Shown here: positions 7,400 to 16,590 of the stretch, one piece after another
Numbering within the stretch: position 1 is the stretch's first letter
How the letters are laid out: the number at the start of each line of letters is the position of its first letter
Assembly (NCBI GenBank): GCA_023431385.1
Contig: JAEYWA010000115.1
Span: 1-21,725, forward strand
Length of the DNA stretch: 21,725 nt
Reading direction: 5' to 3'
Source: Bacillota bacterium
Lineage (GTDB): Bacteria; Bacillota; Clostridia; Acetivibrionales; DSM-1351
The notes under the pieces: generated by a model
The model's database searches: none
Told to the model about the DNA's origin: nothing
Seen by the model: the letters and a program-made list of their open reading frames with translations, nothing else
Program-made: the position numbers and the translations under genes

Positions 7400-8002
7400 T
7401 TACTCCTTGGATAAAGCCCATAGATATAGCGAAGCTACCGTTCCGTACGGAGAATATCTTTTTACATACTTGTCAAACTCTTCTTTTGACAGAGTTTTCA
7501 ACCCGTAAAGTTTCATCATTCCCCGGCGTATTGCCAGGTCTCCCCAGCTTACTACGTCAGGGCGTTCCATAGAAAATATAAGAAGCATCTCAGCGGTCCA
7601 CTTTCCGATTCCTTTTAGAGAGGAGAGACAGGATATTACTTCTTCATCCCTCTTCTTTTGCAGTTCCTGAAGGTCAAGACTCCGGTCAATAACAGCCTGG
7701 GTTATACCCTTGATATACTGTACCTTTCTGTTCGACATTCCACACTTCTGTATAAGCTCAGGTGCTGTTGCTGCAATAGTTTCAGGCGTTATACACCCTA
7801 TTTTCTCCACAAACCTGTTCCATACTGTTTCAGCAGCCTTTGAAGAAATCTGCTGTCCGACTATACTGTTTATCAGAGCAGTAAACAGGTCAGGAATTAC
7901 GCTGCGCTCTATCATACCTATCCTATCTATAGCGGAGCCCAGCTTCTTGTCATTTTTCTTAAGGTATTGAATCTCTCGTTGACCATACTTAAATATCTGC
8001 AT
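7400..8002 (-). CDS. alkA: DNA-3-methyladenine glycosylase II (AlkA-type, HhH-GPD)
   Basis: A 200-aa base-excision repair enzyme that removes alkylated purines. The helix-hairpin-helix is LKGIGKWTAEML (residues 129-140), followed by the GPD loop with catalytic D155 in VSWGDLAIRR. The N-terminal SIVGQQISSKAA block is typical of the family. The short form lacks the E. coli AlkA N-terminal domain, as is common in Clostridia. I chose ATG 8002 (MQIFKYG) because the family begins this way; a TTG at 8014 would sit one base from GGAG, too close. It overlaps the ogt gene by 14 bp, so the two are probably translationally coupled in one alkylation-damage operon. Confidence 0.88.
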   Translation of the reverse strand: MQIFKYGQREIQYLKKNDKKLGSAIDRIGMIERSVIPDLFTALINSIVGQQISSKAAETVWNRFVEKIGCITPETIAATAPELIQKCGMSNRKVQYIKGITQAVIDRSLDLQELQKKRDEEVISCLSSLKGIGKWTAEMLLIFSMERPDVVSWGDLAIRRGMMKLYGLKTLSKEEFDKYVKRYSPYGTVASLYLWALSKE

Positions 8003-8534
8003 GCTTTTTTTCAAGCTCCAATAGTTTATTCTTTATATCAAGTCCGCCTCTGTACCCTATCAATTTTCCGTTTGAACCGATCACCCGGTGGCAGGGTATA
8101 AAAAAAGGCAGCGGATTCCTGTTATTTGCCATACCCACAGCTCTTGAAGCCTTTATGTTTCCTGATGCCTGCGCTATTTCCTTATAACTCCTGGTTTCTC
8201 CATAAGGAATTCTCATAAGACACTCCCAGATACTTTTCATAAAAACCGTACCCTCAGGTGCTAAAGGCAAATCAAAGCTTTTCAGCTTTCCAGCAAAGTA
8301 TTGCTTTAGCTGACCTGAAGCCTCCCTGAGGATTATGGTTTCCTGAATGGAGTAGTTTTCTCCATCAATAACCATATCTTTAGCATTTACAATTTTTTTA
8401 ATAGACTCAACTGTTACCGCTAAATGTTTTATCTCATGCATTTGGCTTTGAAAAAAGACATTAGTTATATAGTGGTTTTCTTCGGCAACTCCTAAAATAC
8501 CAACCTCTGTATTATAAAGAAATATATTTTTCAT
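7989..8534 (-). CDS. ogt: methylated-DNA--protein-cysteine methyltransferase
   Basis: A 181-aa suicide repair protein that takes the alkyl group from O6-alkylguanine onto C148 in the signature PCHRVIG (residues 147-153). The DNA-binding wing with RAVGMANNRNP (131-141) and the start of the domain at VFMKSIWECLMRIPYGETRSY (98-118) are clear. The N-terminal half is the variable ribonuclease-like domain. The ATG has GAGGGGA upstream. It is the first gene of the pair with the glycosylase downstream; no Ada-type regulatory domain is attached, so induction by methylation is not evident. Confidence 0.92.
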   Translation of the reverse strand: MKNIFLYNTEVGILGVAEENHYITNVFFQSQMHEIKHLAVTVESIKKIVNAKDMVIDGENYSIQETIILREASGQLKQYFAGKLKSFDLPLAPEGTVFMKSIWECLMRIPYGETRSYKEIAQASGNIKASRAVGMANNRNPLPFFIPCHRVIGSNGKLIGYRGGLDIKNKLLELEKKHADI

Positions 8535-8592
8535 GATGGTTTCCCCTCAAACGGACTATTACCTTTAAAATATGTCCTGCATATCAATAAAA

Positions 8593-9618
8593 TTAAGCCT
8601 GCATATGAGTCCTGTAAAACTCGTTATAGTTCTCAATCTCACGTTTCAAAAGGTTTGGCGTGTCTATTTTATATGGGCAGTGGTCTCTGCAGTTTCCGCA
8701 TTCTATACATTCTGGTATGAGGTCCATTTTTTTCTTAAACTCATCATGCAGGAACTGCTGATAGGGTGCTCTTCTCAAAAGCAGAGATATTCTTGCCTGC
8801 ATAGGAATTTCAATCCCTACCGGACATGGCATACAGTAGCCGCAGCCTCTGCAAAAATTCCCCGCCAGCTCTTCCCGGTCTTTATTAATAACCTTCCATA
8901 AAGATTCATCCAATACCGGAGGCTGCTCTTCCATAGACAGGAATTCGTCCAGCTCAGACTCCCTCTGTATTCCCCATATGGGTACAACATTTTTATATTG
9001 CCTCAAGAACGCGAAGGTCGAGGCGGCATTGGTAATAAGTCCACCTGACATTGCCTTCATAGCTATCAAACCTACATCGTATTTCTTGCATTGCTCAATA
9101 AGCTCCAGGTCAGCATCCGAGGAAAGGGAGCTCAATGGAAACTGCATCGTATCGTAAAGCCCGGAAGCTACAGCTTCCATCGCTGTGTTTATTCTATGAT
9201 TGGTAATTCCGATAAAGCGTATCATCCCCTTTTTCTTTGCTTCCAGCAAGCCGGCATAAGTGCTTTCCGGATCATCGGGATCAGGGAGTTCTCCAGGATT
9301 ATGAAGTTGTAGAATATCCACATAATCTGTTTTCAATTTTTTAAGACTTGTTTCAAGATGCTCAAGTAAAGTCTTTCTATCCTGCGAAAAGCTTTTAGTA
9401 GCTATAATTATGTTTTTCCTGACCTCAGTCAATGCATATCCGATTTTTTCCTCACTATCGGTATAACCTCTGGCTGTATCAAAAAAGTTTATTCCACTGT
9501 CATATGCCTTAACCAGAAGCTTTTTCGCTTTATCAAAGGAGACTCTTTGAATTGGGAGTGCTCCAAAGCTGGTCCTGGTTACCATAAGTTCTGTTCGTCC
9601 CAGTCTTGTCTTTTTCAT
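8593..9618 (-). CDS. aldo/keto reductase with C-terminal 4Fe-4S ferredoxin domain
   Basis: A 341-aa cytosolic oxidoreductase. The TIM-barrel part carries the AKR catalytic set D47 and Y52 (FFDTARGY), K75 (IIATKSF) and H106 (LQLHNP). A C-terminal extension has two cluster motifs, C256-x2-C259-x2-C262-x2-C265-P and C304-x2-C307-x2-C310-x3-C314-P. This architecture is common in anaerobes, where electrons may pass between the barrel and a ferredoxin; the substrate is unknown. The ATG has AAGGTTGG upstream. It is monocistronic; a TATAAT on the minus strand at 9671-9666 is a possible -10 with a weak -35. Confidence 0.9.
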   Translation of the reverse strand: MKKTRLGRTELMVTRTSFGALPIQRVSFDKAKKLLVKAYDSGINFFDTARGYTDSEEKIGYALTEVRKNIIIATKSFSQDRKTLLEHLETSLKKLKTDYVDILQLHNPGELPDPDDPESTYAGLLEAKKKGMIRFIGITNHRINTAMEAVASGLYDTMQFPLSSLSSDADLELIEQCKKYDVGLIAMKAMSGGLITNAASTFAFLRQYKNVVPIWGIQRESELDEFLSMEEQPPVLDESLWKVINKDREELAGNFCRGCGYCMPCPVGIEIPMQARISLLLRRAPYQQFLHDEFKKKMDLIPECIECGNCRDHCPYKIDTPNLLKREIENYNEFYRTHMQA

Positions 9619-9845
9619 ATAAACACCAACCTTTTCTTTAAGCTTAAATTTAAATGTTTGAATACATTATACAACATATGTCAAATAACAAAATATTTGT
9701 ACATAGATAATTTACTGATCTTATCTTTTCTACAGTATTATTTATCTGTTTCATTCAATTATATTTCAAAAAAAATCCAGAAGCAATATCACAGAAGTAT
9801 CCGAAACTCACTTATTCACGCAATTCATTACTTACAAACATAGAT

Positions 9846-9881
9846 AAAAAAACAACCCGTCTTACTATAGGGTTGTTTTTT
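9846..9881 (-). terminator. terminator of the sugar transport/signalling cluster
   Basis: AAAAAACAACCC (9847-9858) pairs with GGGTTGTTTTTT (9870-9881) over 11 nt, and a T-run follows on the minus strand. It ends the transcript of the response regulator gene at 9963 and separates it from the aldo/keto reductase. The remaining 9619-9845 is AT-rich, with the putative reductase promoter and no further gene. Confidence 0.85.
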
Positions 9882-9962
9882 ATTCAATTTTTTACAATTT
9901 TCACTAATTAACTTTGGTATAGCTTATCAAGTCTCTATTTGGATTTACTTGTACTAAACACC

Positions 9963-11519
9963 TTATTCCGGATTGTTAAGTCTTTCTCTGAACTCCTTAG
10001 GGGACAAGCCAGTATTTTTCTTAAAGGCAAGGGAGAAATAATTAGTATCGTTATACCCTACCTTTTCGGCTATCTCGTAAGTTTTGAGCCTTGAAGCTCC
10101 CAATAGTTGCTTTGCTTTCTCTATACGAAGTCTCGTAATATATTCATTACAGCCTTCCCCCATCTCCTTCTTAAAGAGCCTCGAAAAATAGTTGCGTGCA
10201 ACGTGAAATTGTTCTGCTAGTGTAAATACTGTTAAATCTTCGGTAAGATGCTCATTGATGTATTTAGTAGCAGCCTCTACAATCTCATGCATTTGCTTCT
10301 TATTGTTGTACATAAGCTTAGCAATAAACATTTCAATAAAAACACAGCAATTTTCAAGATCATTATTATGAAGTGTAGTAATCAAGGTCTCCAACCGGCC
10401 GTCTGCCTGATAGCCGGTAGTCTTTAAGTATTGCCAGTAGAAAGCCGCTGCAAGCTCATAAAACTTTTGCTCTGCATTATTCTTTTTCATACTTGAGTTT
10501 CTAACTTCATCTATATACATTTTCAAATACATTTTAACTGCCTCGGTGTCTGGAAAGCTTACCAGCATTTTTTCGGTGTAATACTGCAGCTTATCCTTCT
10601 GCCTTACGGCTTCAAAATTCGATACCTCATCAGAATTCACCAACGTAACTGTAGTCTCAATCTTGGAACTTTCTCTTGCTTTAATATATGATGTATTGAT
10701 TTTTGAAATATTTGAAACTATAGGCCCAATTCCTATTTTTAAATCAACATCATATTCTACTCCAACGATTTCCTGTAGTTTCGCTATTTGGTCCTCGGGA
10801 CTTTCACCACTGCTTTTAATATAAAATATAACAATGATATCCCCTTCCCTGTTTTGGAAGGTCCATCCTGAATTGTTCGAGTCGATCATATTTATTAGAA
10901 TTGTTTTTATGGATATCAACAAAAGATTCCTATGCTGGGACCAAACACTGTCACCGGAGAGAACCGGTGAAATGAGACAAACCTGATACTCACAGTTGTC
11001 CTCCAGAATAAATCCGTCAATATACAATTCTTCAGTACCACCATCATTCTCCGTCAACTGCATAAGTGATCTTTCAAAAGCTTTCTGATTCTCCAGTATA
11101 AGCTTTCTATTTAGGATGTTACTCTTGATTGAAGACTGCAGCTCATTTTTTAGATTATCCACTTGCAGCTTGATACTATTAATCAGACTTACCTCGTCAA
11201 CAGGTTTTAGTATAAATTCTTTAACACCAAGAGAGCAGCTTTTTTGCGCATACTTAAAATCGTCGTAGCCCGTTAGTACAAGAACCCTTAGATCAGGTAA
11301 AAATTCAAGCATCCGTCGGGTCATTTCAAGACCATCCATTTCTGGCATACAGATATCTGTAAGTACAATATCGGGCATTGTCTCCCTCGCAATTTCCAGT
11401 GCTTCCTGAGCACCGGAGGCTGTCCTGACCTCATCAATCTCAAGCTTACTCCAAGGAATCATATTATATAAACCATTCCGAATTATCACCTCATCATCTA
11501 CGATTAATACTTTGTACAA
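9963..11519 (-). CDS. YesN-type response regulator, AraC DNA-binding domain
   Basis: A 518-aa cytosolic regulator. The receiver (1-120) has D8/D9, phospho-acceptor D55 (TDICMPEMDG), T83 and K105 (FILKPVD). A long middle section (about 135-400) links to the C-terminal AraC domain (about 415-515), whose two HTH motifs are LTVFTLAEQFHVARNYFSRL and TYEIAEKVGYNDTNYFSLAF. The start is TTG with AGGTGA six bases upstream; the next ATG (M20) would remove the first beta strand and acidic pocket. It is the last gene of the cluster and partner of the YesM kinase just upstream. It should activate the upstream sugar ABC genes when phosphorylated (inference from family and order). Confidence 0.92.
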   Translation of the reverse strand: MYKVLIVDDEVIIRNGLYNMIPWSKLEIDEVRTASGAQEALEIARETMPDIVLTDICMPEMDGLEMTRRMLEFLPDLRVLVLTGYDDFKYAQKSCSLGVKEFILKPVDEVSLINSIKLQVDNLKNELQSSIKSNILNRKLILENQKAFERSLMQLTENDGGTEELYIDGFILEDNCEYQVCLISPVLSGDSVWSQHRNLLLISIKTILINMIDSNNSGWTFQNREGDIIVIFYIKSSGESPEDQIAKLQEIVGVEYDVDLKIGIGPIVSNISKINTSYIKARESSKIETTVTLVNSDEVSNFEAVRQKDKLQYYTEKMLVSFPDTEAVKMYLKMYIDEVRNSSMKKNNAEQKFYELAAAFYWQYLKTTGYQADGRLETLITTLHNNDLENCCVFIEMFIAKLMYNNKKQMHEIVEAATKYINEHLTEDLTVFTLAEQFHVARNYFSRLFKKEMGEGCNEYITRLRIEKAKQLLGASRLKTYEIAEKVGYNDTNYFSLAFKKNTGLSPKEFRERLNNPE

Positions 11520-11584
11520 TATCCTTCACCTGCCTTTTTGTTTTCATACCTGTACTTAATATTTATGTATTCTCAGCATCTGGT

Positions 11585-11620
11585 CAGTATTCTAGGTATT
11601 TTCCGTATTTCCAGTATTTT
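11585..11620. repeat. four 9-bp direct repeats between kinase and regulator genes
   Basis: CAGTATTCT, AGGTATTTT, CCGTATTTC and CAGTATTTT lie back to back, so GTATT recurs at 11587, 11596, 11605 and 11614 with exact 9-bp spacing. TAGTTATTT (11621-11629) looks like a fifth decayed unit running into the kinase stop codon. They fill part of the 104-bp gap between the kinase and response regulator genes. No known function is recognised. Confidence 0.7.
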
Positions 11621-11623
11621 TAG

Positions 11624-13402
11624 TTATTTCAAGTACGCCCCTGGATTAATATGTAATCTTACATTTACAGTTATACCACCGTACTCGTTACCTTCATAAA
11701 ACAAACCATATTTATTTCCATAGAATAATTTTATCCTTCTATGTACATTCCTGACACCGTAACCTACACTTGAATCATTATCCTCAAGTGTACGGTTCAT
11801 ACTTTTTATTTGGTCAGGCATCATACCGACCCCATTATCAATAACCTTTACAATAACATCATCCGCTTCTCTGACTGCAGTTATTTTTATGAAACCCTTT
11901 GACTGCTTAATTCTCAACCCATGGTATATAGAGTTTTCTACCAGAGGCTGAAGTGTCATCTTAGGTATCATTACTTCCAGAAACTCCTCTGAAATATCAA
12001 TATAACTTTCCATACTATCTTTATATCTCATTTCCTGAATGGTCAGATAATTTTCCACGTGCTGCCATTCGCTCTTTAAAGGAATTATGGCTTCACCGCG
12101 ACTGAGACTTATCCTATAGAAACCCGCAAGTGCCTTAACCATTGTGGAAATCTCATGGTGCCCGCACATCAATGCCTGCCAATGTATGGATTCAAGAGTG
12201 TTATAAAGAAAATGAGGGTTAATTTGCGATTGTAAAGCTTTAAACTCAATTTCTTTAAGCTGTTTTTGCTCATCAACTATCCTTTGCATCAGAACATTTA
12301 TCTGTTCAACCATCAGATTGAAGCCCTTAGAAACCTGTTCAAAGTCGTAGCCGTGCTCAGACAGATTTATACGCGTTGTCAGGTCTCCCTTGGAAACCAT
12401 GGACATCCTATAAATCAAATCATTAAAGGGTCGTAATAAATGTTTGCTGAATATTAACGATATGAATGAGGCCAGGAATACAGTTCCTATAACTATAATC
12501 AGTATTGCCAGCAGCATAACATTGTTATCTCTTAGAAGATAATTTATCGGGAGGGTTCCTATTACATACCAGTCCCAATCCTTTATATATTTATAAACTA
12601 CAAGCTTTCCGTTTATTTCGGTTGAGCCGTCCTTTTTATCCAGTATTTCGTCAAGTCGGGCATTGTTCGATATTTTACTTTTATTAGTATGTGAAACAAT
12701 TATACCCTGGCCGTTCATAATAAAGGTCTCGAGAGGCAGGTCCCTTTGTGTATGAGAATAAAACCTTGCTACAACATCCTCCGTAACAGATATACCCAGC
12801 ATTCCAATAGGTCTCTTTATCCTATACTTATCAAAAATCGGCTGGTATACAGTGAGAGTATATTTCTTGTTTAAAACAGGATCCTGTCTGAAACTGATCC
12901 TGATTGGACTTCCTGAAATATCATTTTTGGATAGCAATCCGGCAATATTCGAAAAGTCTGAATCCTGTCCCGCCTTTGTAGGACCAAGATAAAGCACATT
13001 GTTATCAATTGCTTTAAAAAGACAAACATATAGAATATCTCTTTTCGAACCTATTATGTTGGACATGGAACGGTAAACATCATCAACAGTATCTGAGAAA
13101 TCCACACCATCCATATCAGGCTTTGAAAGGTATTCCTGAAGACTTCTGTCAGTAACAATGCTATCAGGGGTACTTTCAATGTTCTTTAGATAGTCTTCCA
13201 GATTTGAAGTGTTCTGCTGAAGCTGAAGCATGGTCATATCTTTTGCCTGCTGTTTTATGGAACGGCTGGTTACAGTATAAGAAAAGCCTACCACAATCAA
13301 TACAGTTAAGCATATTGTTATTACAAGATAATAAGTTAATTTTGTTCTGAAAGGCATGCTTCGCAATTTATTTTTAGCTAGCTGTAATAACCAGTTCTTC
13401 AT
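11624..13402 (-). CDS. YesM-type membrane sensor histidine kinase
   Basis: A 592-aa membrane kinase. A first membrane helix lies near residues 23-43 and a second near 295-318, enclosing an extracellular Cache-like sensor of about 250 residues. A HAMP region follows, then the His_kinase core with H397 in QINPHFLYNTLE. The ATPase domain has the N box QPLVENSIYHGL (N490) and DNGVGM (D522). The ATG at 13402 is preceded by AAGGGTGA six bases upstream; that site overlaps the stop of the upstream lipoprotein gene, so the two should be translationally coupled. A GTG at 13411 lacks its own site. YesM/YesN pairs usually sense extracellular sugars or polysaccharides. Here the adjoining binding protein is a likely ligand-presenting partner. 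Confidence 0.92.
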   Translation of the reverse strand: MKNWLLQLAKNKLRSMPFRTKLTYYLVITICLTVLIVVGFSYTVTSRSIKQQAKDMTMLQLQQNTSNLEDYLKNIESTPDSIVTDRSLQEYLSKPDMDGVDFSDTVDDVYRSMSNIIGSKRDILYVCLFKAIDNNVLYLGPTKAGQDSDFSNIAGLLSKNDISGSPIRISFRQDPVLNKKYTLTVYQPIFDKYRIKRPIGMLGISVTEDVVARFYSHTQRDLPLETFIMNGQGIIVSHTNKSKISNNARLDEILDKKDGSTEINGKLVVYKYIKDWDWYVIGTLPINYLLRDNNVMLLAILIIVIGTVFLASFISLIFSKHLLRPFNDLIYRMSMVSKGDLTTRINLSEHGYDFEQVSKGFNLMVEQINVLMQRIVDEQKQLKEIEFKALQSQINPHFLYNTLESIHWQALMCGHHEISTMVKALAGFYRISLSRGEAIIPLKSEWQHVENYLTIQEMRYKDSMESYIDISEEFLEVMIPKMTLQPLVENSIYHGLRIKQSKGFIKITAVREADDVIVKVIDNGVGMMPDQIKSMNRTLEDNDSSVGYGVRNVHRRIKLFYGNKYGLFYEGNEYGGITVNVRLHINPGAYLK

Positions 13403-13414
13403 ATACGTCACCCT

Positions 13415-14713
13415 TTATTGATTATAGTACTGTAGAGTTATTTCCTCCATTTTTTTTGCAGCACGTTTAGGGTCTTCTCCTCCAAAAATTTGTCTTGTAA
13501 GTGTCAGATGGGCTTCTGAAAGCTTTGGAGGTAGGTATTGGTCATACCAGAACTGAACATTTGGAGATTTATTTATGTATTTCAAGACCTCGCTAGTCAA
13601 CGGGTCTTTTATATCCACATTATCTACAGGTGGAATTTTACCTGCATGTATACGTTTTTGAACTGCCGTATCATCAATAAGATATTGTATAAGTTCAAAG
13701 GCTTCGTCTATGTAATGGCAGGAACTTGCAACAGAATAAAAATTATCTCCCATAGTGCCTATGGTGTTGTCAGGATGTCCTTTTCCCCCATCTACTACGG
13801 GAAATGGGAAAATACCTATTTTTTTATAAAATTCGGGGTGTTCGTATTTAACATTACTTAAAAACCAACTTCCGGATAAAAACATTACTGCTGATTCATT
13901 ATACAAAAGATTACGGGCGTCACCCGCATCCTCATCCTGCCAATTGAAACCCTTTGGAAACGCCCCCAGGTTTACAAGCTCCTGTACCATTTCTCCTGCT
14001 TTTACAAATACTTCGTTATTAAAGGAACCGTTGTTTTTTCTGTTTGCCGCATCATCAAATACTTTTGGTCCTCCAAGTCTGTCAACGAAATACATATAGA
14101 ACATGGAACCCGTCCAGGCTGTTCTGTTGGCGAGGGCAAAAGGTATGTATCCATGTTCTTTAAGTACCTTTATATTGTCTTTTAACTGGTTGAAGGTGGT
14201 AGGTTCCGATAAATTCAGTCCTTTATAGATATTCTTATTATAAAATATCAAGGTTATCGTCATATTCTCTACCGGAACACCCCATATACCGTTATCCATT
14301 GTTACCATATCAATTGCTTTTTTATTAAATCTGGATATGTAATTGTCCCTGTCCATAAAGTCATTAAGGTTTACAACTCCACCTATGCTTATGTATTCCT
14401 TAAGTATACTCCCGGACCATGTTGGAAAAACATCCGGCATCTGATTGGTAGCTACACAGACAGAAAGTCTGTTTTTATACAAATCATTAGGAATCAGTTC
14501 GTGTACTACCTCAAAACTCTTATTGCTTTGCTCAAAACGATGTACCGAATCGGCAATAACTTCATTAACCGCAGAGTCTCCCTGTATACTATAAAGAGTA
14601 AGCTGCTTTTTTTGAGCTCTTTGAGTGGTCATGCCCAATTGACCGTCATAGAAACAGCTTGACATCGGAAGAACTATTGAAAGTATAATAAGAGCTAGAA
14701 GTATCTTTCTCAC
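13415..14713 (-). CDS. second sugar-binding lipoprotein, probable sensor for the kinase
   Basis: A 432-aa extracytoplasmic family 1 solute-binding protein. The GTG at 14713 has GGGAGGT five bases upstream. The signal peptide ends at a lipobox (MSSC) with C20 for lipid attachment. It is colinear with the main binding protein (16730-18118) through QMPDVFPTWSG, WGVPVEN, IPFALANRTAWTGSM, GDNFYSVA and FWYDQYLP, so the genes are paralogues. Its aromatic residues differ in places (LTLYSIQ against LTLWHIQ), and it lacks the long Ser/Thr/Ala linker after the lipid Cys. It ends 12 bp before the kinase ATG. A sensory role, like the CuaD/XylFII-type binding proteins of Clostridia, is inferred; a transport role through the shared permeases is the alternative. 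Confidence 0.88.
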   Translation of the reverse strand: MRKILLALIILSIVLPMSSCFYDGQLGMTTQRAQKKQLTLYSIQGDSAVNEVIADSVHRFEQSNKSFEVVHELIPNDLYKNRLSVCVATNQMPDVFPTWSGSILKEYISIGGVVNLNDFMDRDNYISRFNKKAIDMVTMDNGIWGVPVENMTITLIFYNKNIYKGLNLSEPTTFNQLKDNIKVLKEHGYIPFALANRTAWTGSMFYMYFVDRLGGPKVFDDAANRKNNGSFNNEVFVKAGEMVQELVNLGAFPKGFNWQDEDAGDARNLLYNESAVMFLSGSWFLSNVKYEHPEFYKKIGIFPFPVVDGGKGHPDNTIGTMGDNFYSVASSCHYIDEAFELIQYLIDDTAVQKRIHAGKIPPVDNVDIKDPLTSEVLKYINKSPNVQFWYDQYLPPKLSEAHLTLTRQIFGGEDPKRAAKKMEEITLQYYNQ

Positions 14714-14774
14714 GTTGACCTCCCTGCATATTAAAGGCATAAAACCGGTAGATATCGCTACTGACTTTTAATAA

Positions 14775-14803
14775 TATATATCATATTTTTATTAAGGTAA
14801 CAA
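14775..14803 (-). promoter_or_regulatory. possible promoter for the sensor lipoprotein-kinase-regulator genes
   Basis: On the minus strand TTGTTA (14803-14798), a 17-nt spacer and TATATA (14780-14775) form a plausible sigma-A promoter. It would give the three signalling genes their own basal transcription, independent of the transporter genes upstream. The 137-bp gap shows no terminator after the permease gene, so read-through is also possible. Confidence 0.45.
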
Positions 14804-14850
14804 CTCTAAAAGTTTCCAGTTTATTGTTAATACCCTTTTGTCTGCTCAGT

Positions 14851-15684
14851 TTATCCCTTAACAGCCCCGCACATCATACCCTTGATCAGTTTATCCTGCC
14901 CGATTGCAAAAGCTACTATCATAGGAAGTGCACATAATGTAAGTACAGCCATTATCATTGGAATGTTGGAATTATATTGCCCCTGGTAATCCCATATTGA
15001 TAAGGGCAGTGTTCTGCTTTTAGCAGATTGGGTCAATACAAGGGCAAAACTGAATTCATTCCACATGTTAACAGCGTTATAAATTGCTAATGTTGCTAAA
15101 CCGGGCTTTGATAAAGGCGCTATAATATGGAAGAAGGTTCTGTATTTACCACAGCCGTCTATTTCAGCAGATTCTTCAAGCTCTTTGGGTATATCAGCCA
15201 TAAAACTTGTCAGTATAAACACTGATATTGGCAGGTTAAAAGCGGTGTAGGGACCTATAAGTGCAAAAATTGTATCATATAAATGCATTTTTTGAGTCAG
15301 CTGAAAAACAGGTATAAGTGTTACATGTATAGGCACTGCCATCGCAGCTACAACAAGTCCGAATAGAGGTTTGTTAAATTTGAATCTAAACCTTGAGAAG
15401 GGATATGCTGCACATAGTGCTGTAAATAAGATAAGTGCCAGTGATACAGCTACTACAAAGGTACTGTTCAGCAGATACCTATAAAAATCACTTTTGATAA
15501 CACCGATAAAGTTGTCCAGGTAAAATCCCTGTGGGAGTGCAAATACGCCAGCGGTTAGTATCTCAAACTGCTCTTTAAAGGCGGAGGCTACCATGAAATA
15601 AAAGGGGGCTCCTGCAATAACCAACCAAAATAAAGCTAATAGTGCTACGATTATTTTTAATACTGATACTCTTTTCTTAATCAT
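14851..15684 (-). CDS. carbohydrate ABC transporter permease, MalG/CUT1 type
   Basis: A 277-aa inner-membrane permease with about six hydrophobic helices. The cytoplasmic EAA loop is EESAEIDGCGKYRTFF followed by IIAPLSKPG (around residues 182-206), the site that docks the ATPase. Family length is usual. The N-terminal KKR before the first helix fits a positive-inside start. Only 3 bp separate it from the upstream MalF-type permease gene, and the site GGAGGAGG overlaps that gene's end. The pair forms the channel for the sugar delivered by the binding protein at 16730-18118. The substrate is not readable from the permease; oligosaccharides are usual for this class. Confidence 0.92.
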   Translation of the reverse strand: MIKKRVSVLKIIVALLALFWLVIAGAPFYFMVASAFKEQFEILTAGVFALPQGFYLDNFIGVIKSDFYRYLLNSTFVVAVSLALILFTALCAAYPFSRFRFKFNKPLFGLVVAAMAVPIHVTLIPVFQLTQKMHLYDTIFALIGPYTAFNLPISVFILTSFMADIPKELEESAEIDGCGKYRTFFHIIAPLSKPGLATLAIYNAVNMWNEFSFALVLTQSAKSRTLPLSIWDYQGQYNSNIPMIMAVLTLCALPMIVAFAIGQDKLIKGMMCGAVKG

Positions 15685-15687
15685 ACT

Positions 15688-16590
15688 CTATGCCTCCTCC
15701 TTTCCGTTTAATGCTCTAAGGGTTAACAATGAAATTAACGTTATTACGATAAACATACCTGATGCAATTGTTGAACCATAGCCCATTTGCATTGTCTGGA
15801 AAGCATTTTTATACATATATGTAGCCATAAGTTCGGTAGCACCACTAGGTCCTCCCTGGGTCATAACGTATATAAGATCAAAATACTTTAGTGAACCAAC
15901 CAGCGACAGAACAGCCGCGCTCTTAACTGATCCTTTCATACATGGCAGTGCTACTCTCCAAAAATACTGTCCGTATGTGGCACCGTCAATTATCGAAGCT
16001 TCATATATTTCTATTGGAAGCGAACTAAAGGCAGCCAGGAAATAAACCATATAAAAAGGTATAAACTGCCAGCATATAACCGCAATAACTGCATAAATAG
16101 CCACCTGCGGATTACCCAGAAGGTCTATCATGCCCTCTCCGCCAAACAACGTTGACACAGCGCTTATAAGACCAAATTGTGGGTCATAGGTATATTTAAA
16201 AAGGAAACCTACCGCAACTGAAGACATCAGCATAGGTACAAAATAAACCATTTTGAGGAAGTTTAGTTTCTTTCCTCCTGTATCCAACAGGAATGCTAGT
16301 GCCATTGCAATAGGCAGCTGTATTGCTATAGATAAAATTACTATAATTATATTGTTAAGAAAAGACTTGAAAAAGACAGCGTCTGTCACAAGTGTTTTCC
16401 AGTTCTCCAAGCCAAAAAAAACCTTATCAGAGCTAATTCCGTTCCAATCATGAAGACTTAGCCAGAAGGAATTAACTATAGGGTATAATATAAAAATTAG
16501 AATAAAAAAGAATACCGGAATAAGGAATACCGTTGCCGCAATTGCAGTACTGCGTTTTCTGTGAATTAAAAGTGATCTGGTAGTTTGCAT
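15688..16590 (-). CDS. carbohydrate ABC transporter permease, MalF/CUT1 type
   Basis: A 300-aa membrane permease. After the N-terminal RKR stretch comes a first helix (about 17-39) and then about five more. The EAA loop reads IYEASIIDGATYGQYFWRVALP (residues 193-214; key Glu, Ala, Gly and the final LP are in place). Its ATG has GAGGGGAGGAG upstream. It precedes its partner permease by 3 bp and follows the binding-protein gene after a 139-bp gap with a hairpin. No ATP-binding gene occurs in the cluster, so a general MsmX-like ATPase elsewhere must power it (inference from family behaviour). Confidence 0.92.
   Translation of the reverse strand: MQTTRSLLIHRKRSTAIAATVFLIPVFFFILIFILYPIVNSFWLSLHDWNGISSDKVFFGLENWKTLVTDAVFFKSFLNNIIIVILSIAIQLPIAMALAFLLDTGGKKLNFLKMVYFVPMLMSSVAVGFLFKYTYDPQFGLISAVSTLFGGEGMIDLLGNPQVAIYAVIAVICWQFIPFYMVYFLAAFSSLPIEIYEASIIDGATYGQYFWRVALPCMKGSVKSAAVLSLVGSLKYFDLIYVMTQGGPSGATELMATYMYKNAFQTMQMGYGSTIASGMFIVITLISLLTLRALNGKEEA

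Noticed and set aside
11585..11629. Short periodic repeats as a CRISPR array
   Set aside because: Units are only 9 bp and directly adjacent with no unique spacers.
13403..13411. GTG start for the histidine kinase three codons earlier
   Set aside because: No ribosome binding site precedes it; the AAGGGTGA that includes the GTG serves the ATG at 13402.
14714..14740. Longer N terminus for the second binding lipoprotein (ATG 14740)
   Set aside because: It would add polar residues before the signal peptide, while GTG 14713 has GGGAGGT at ideal spacing.
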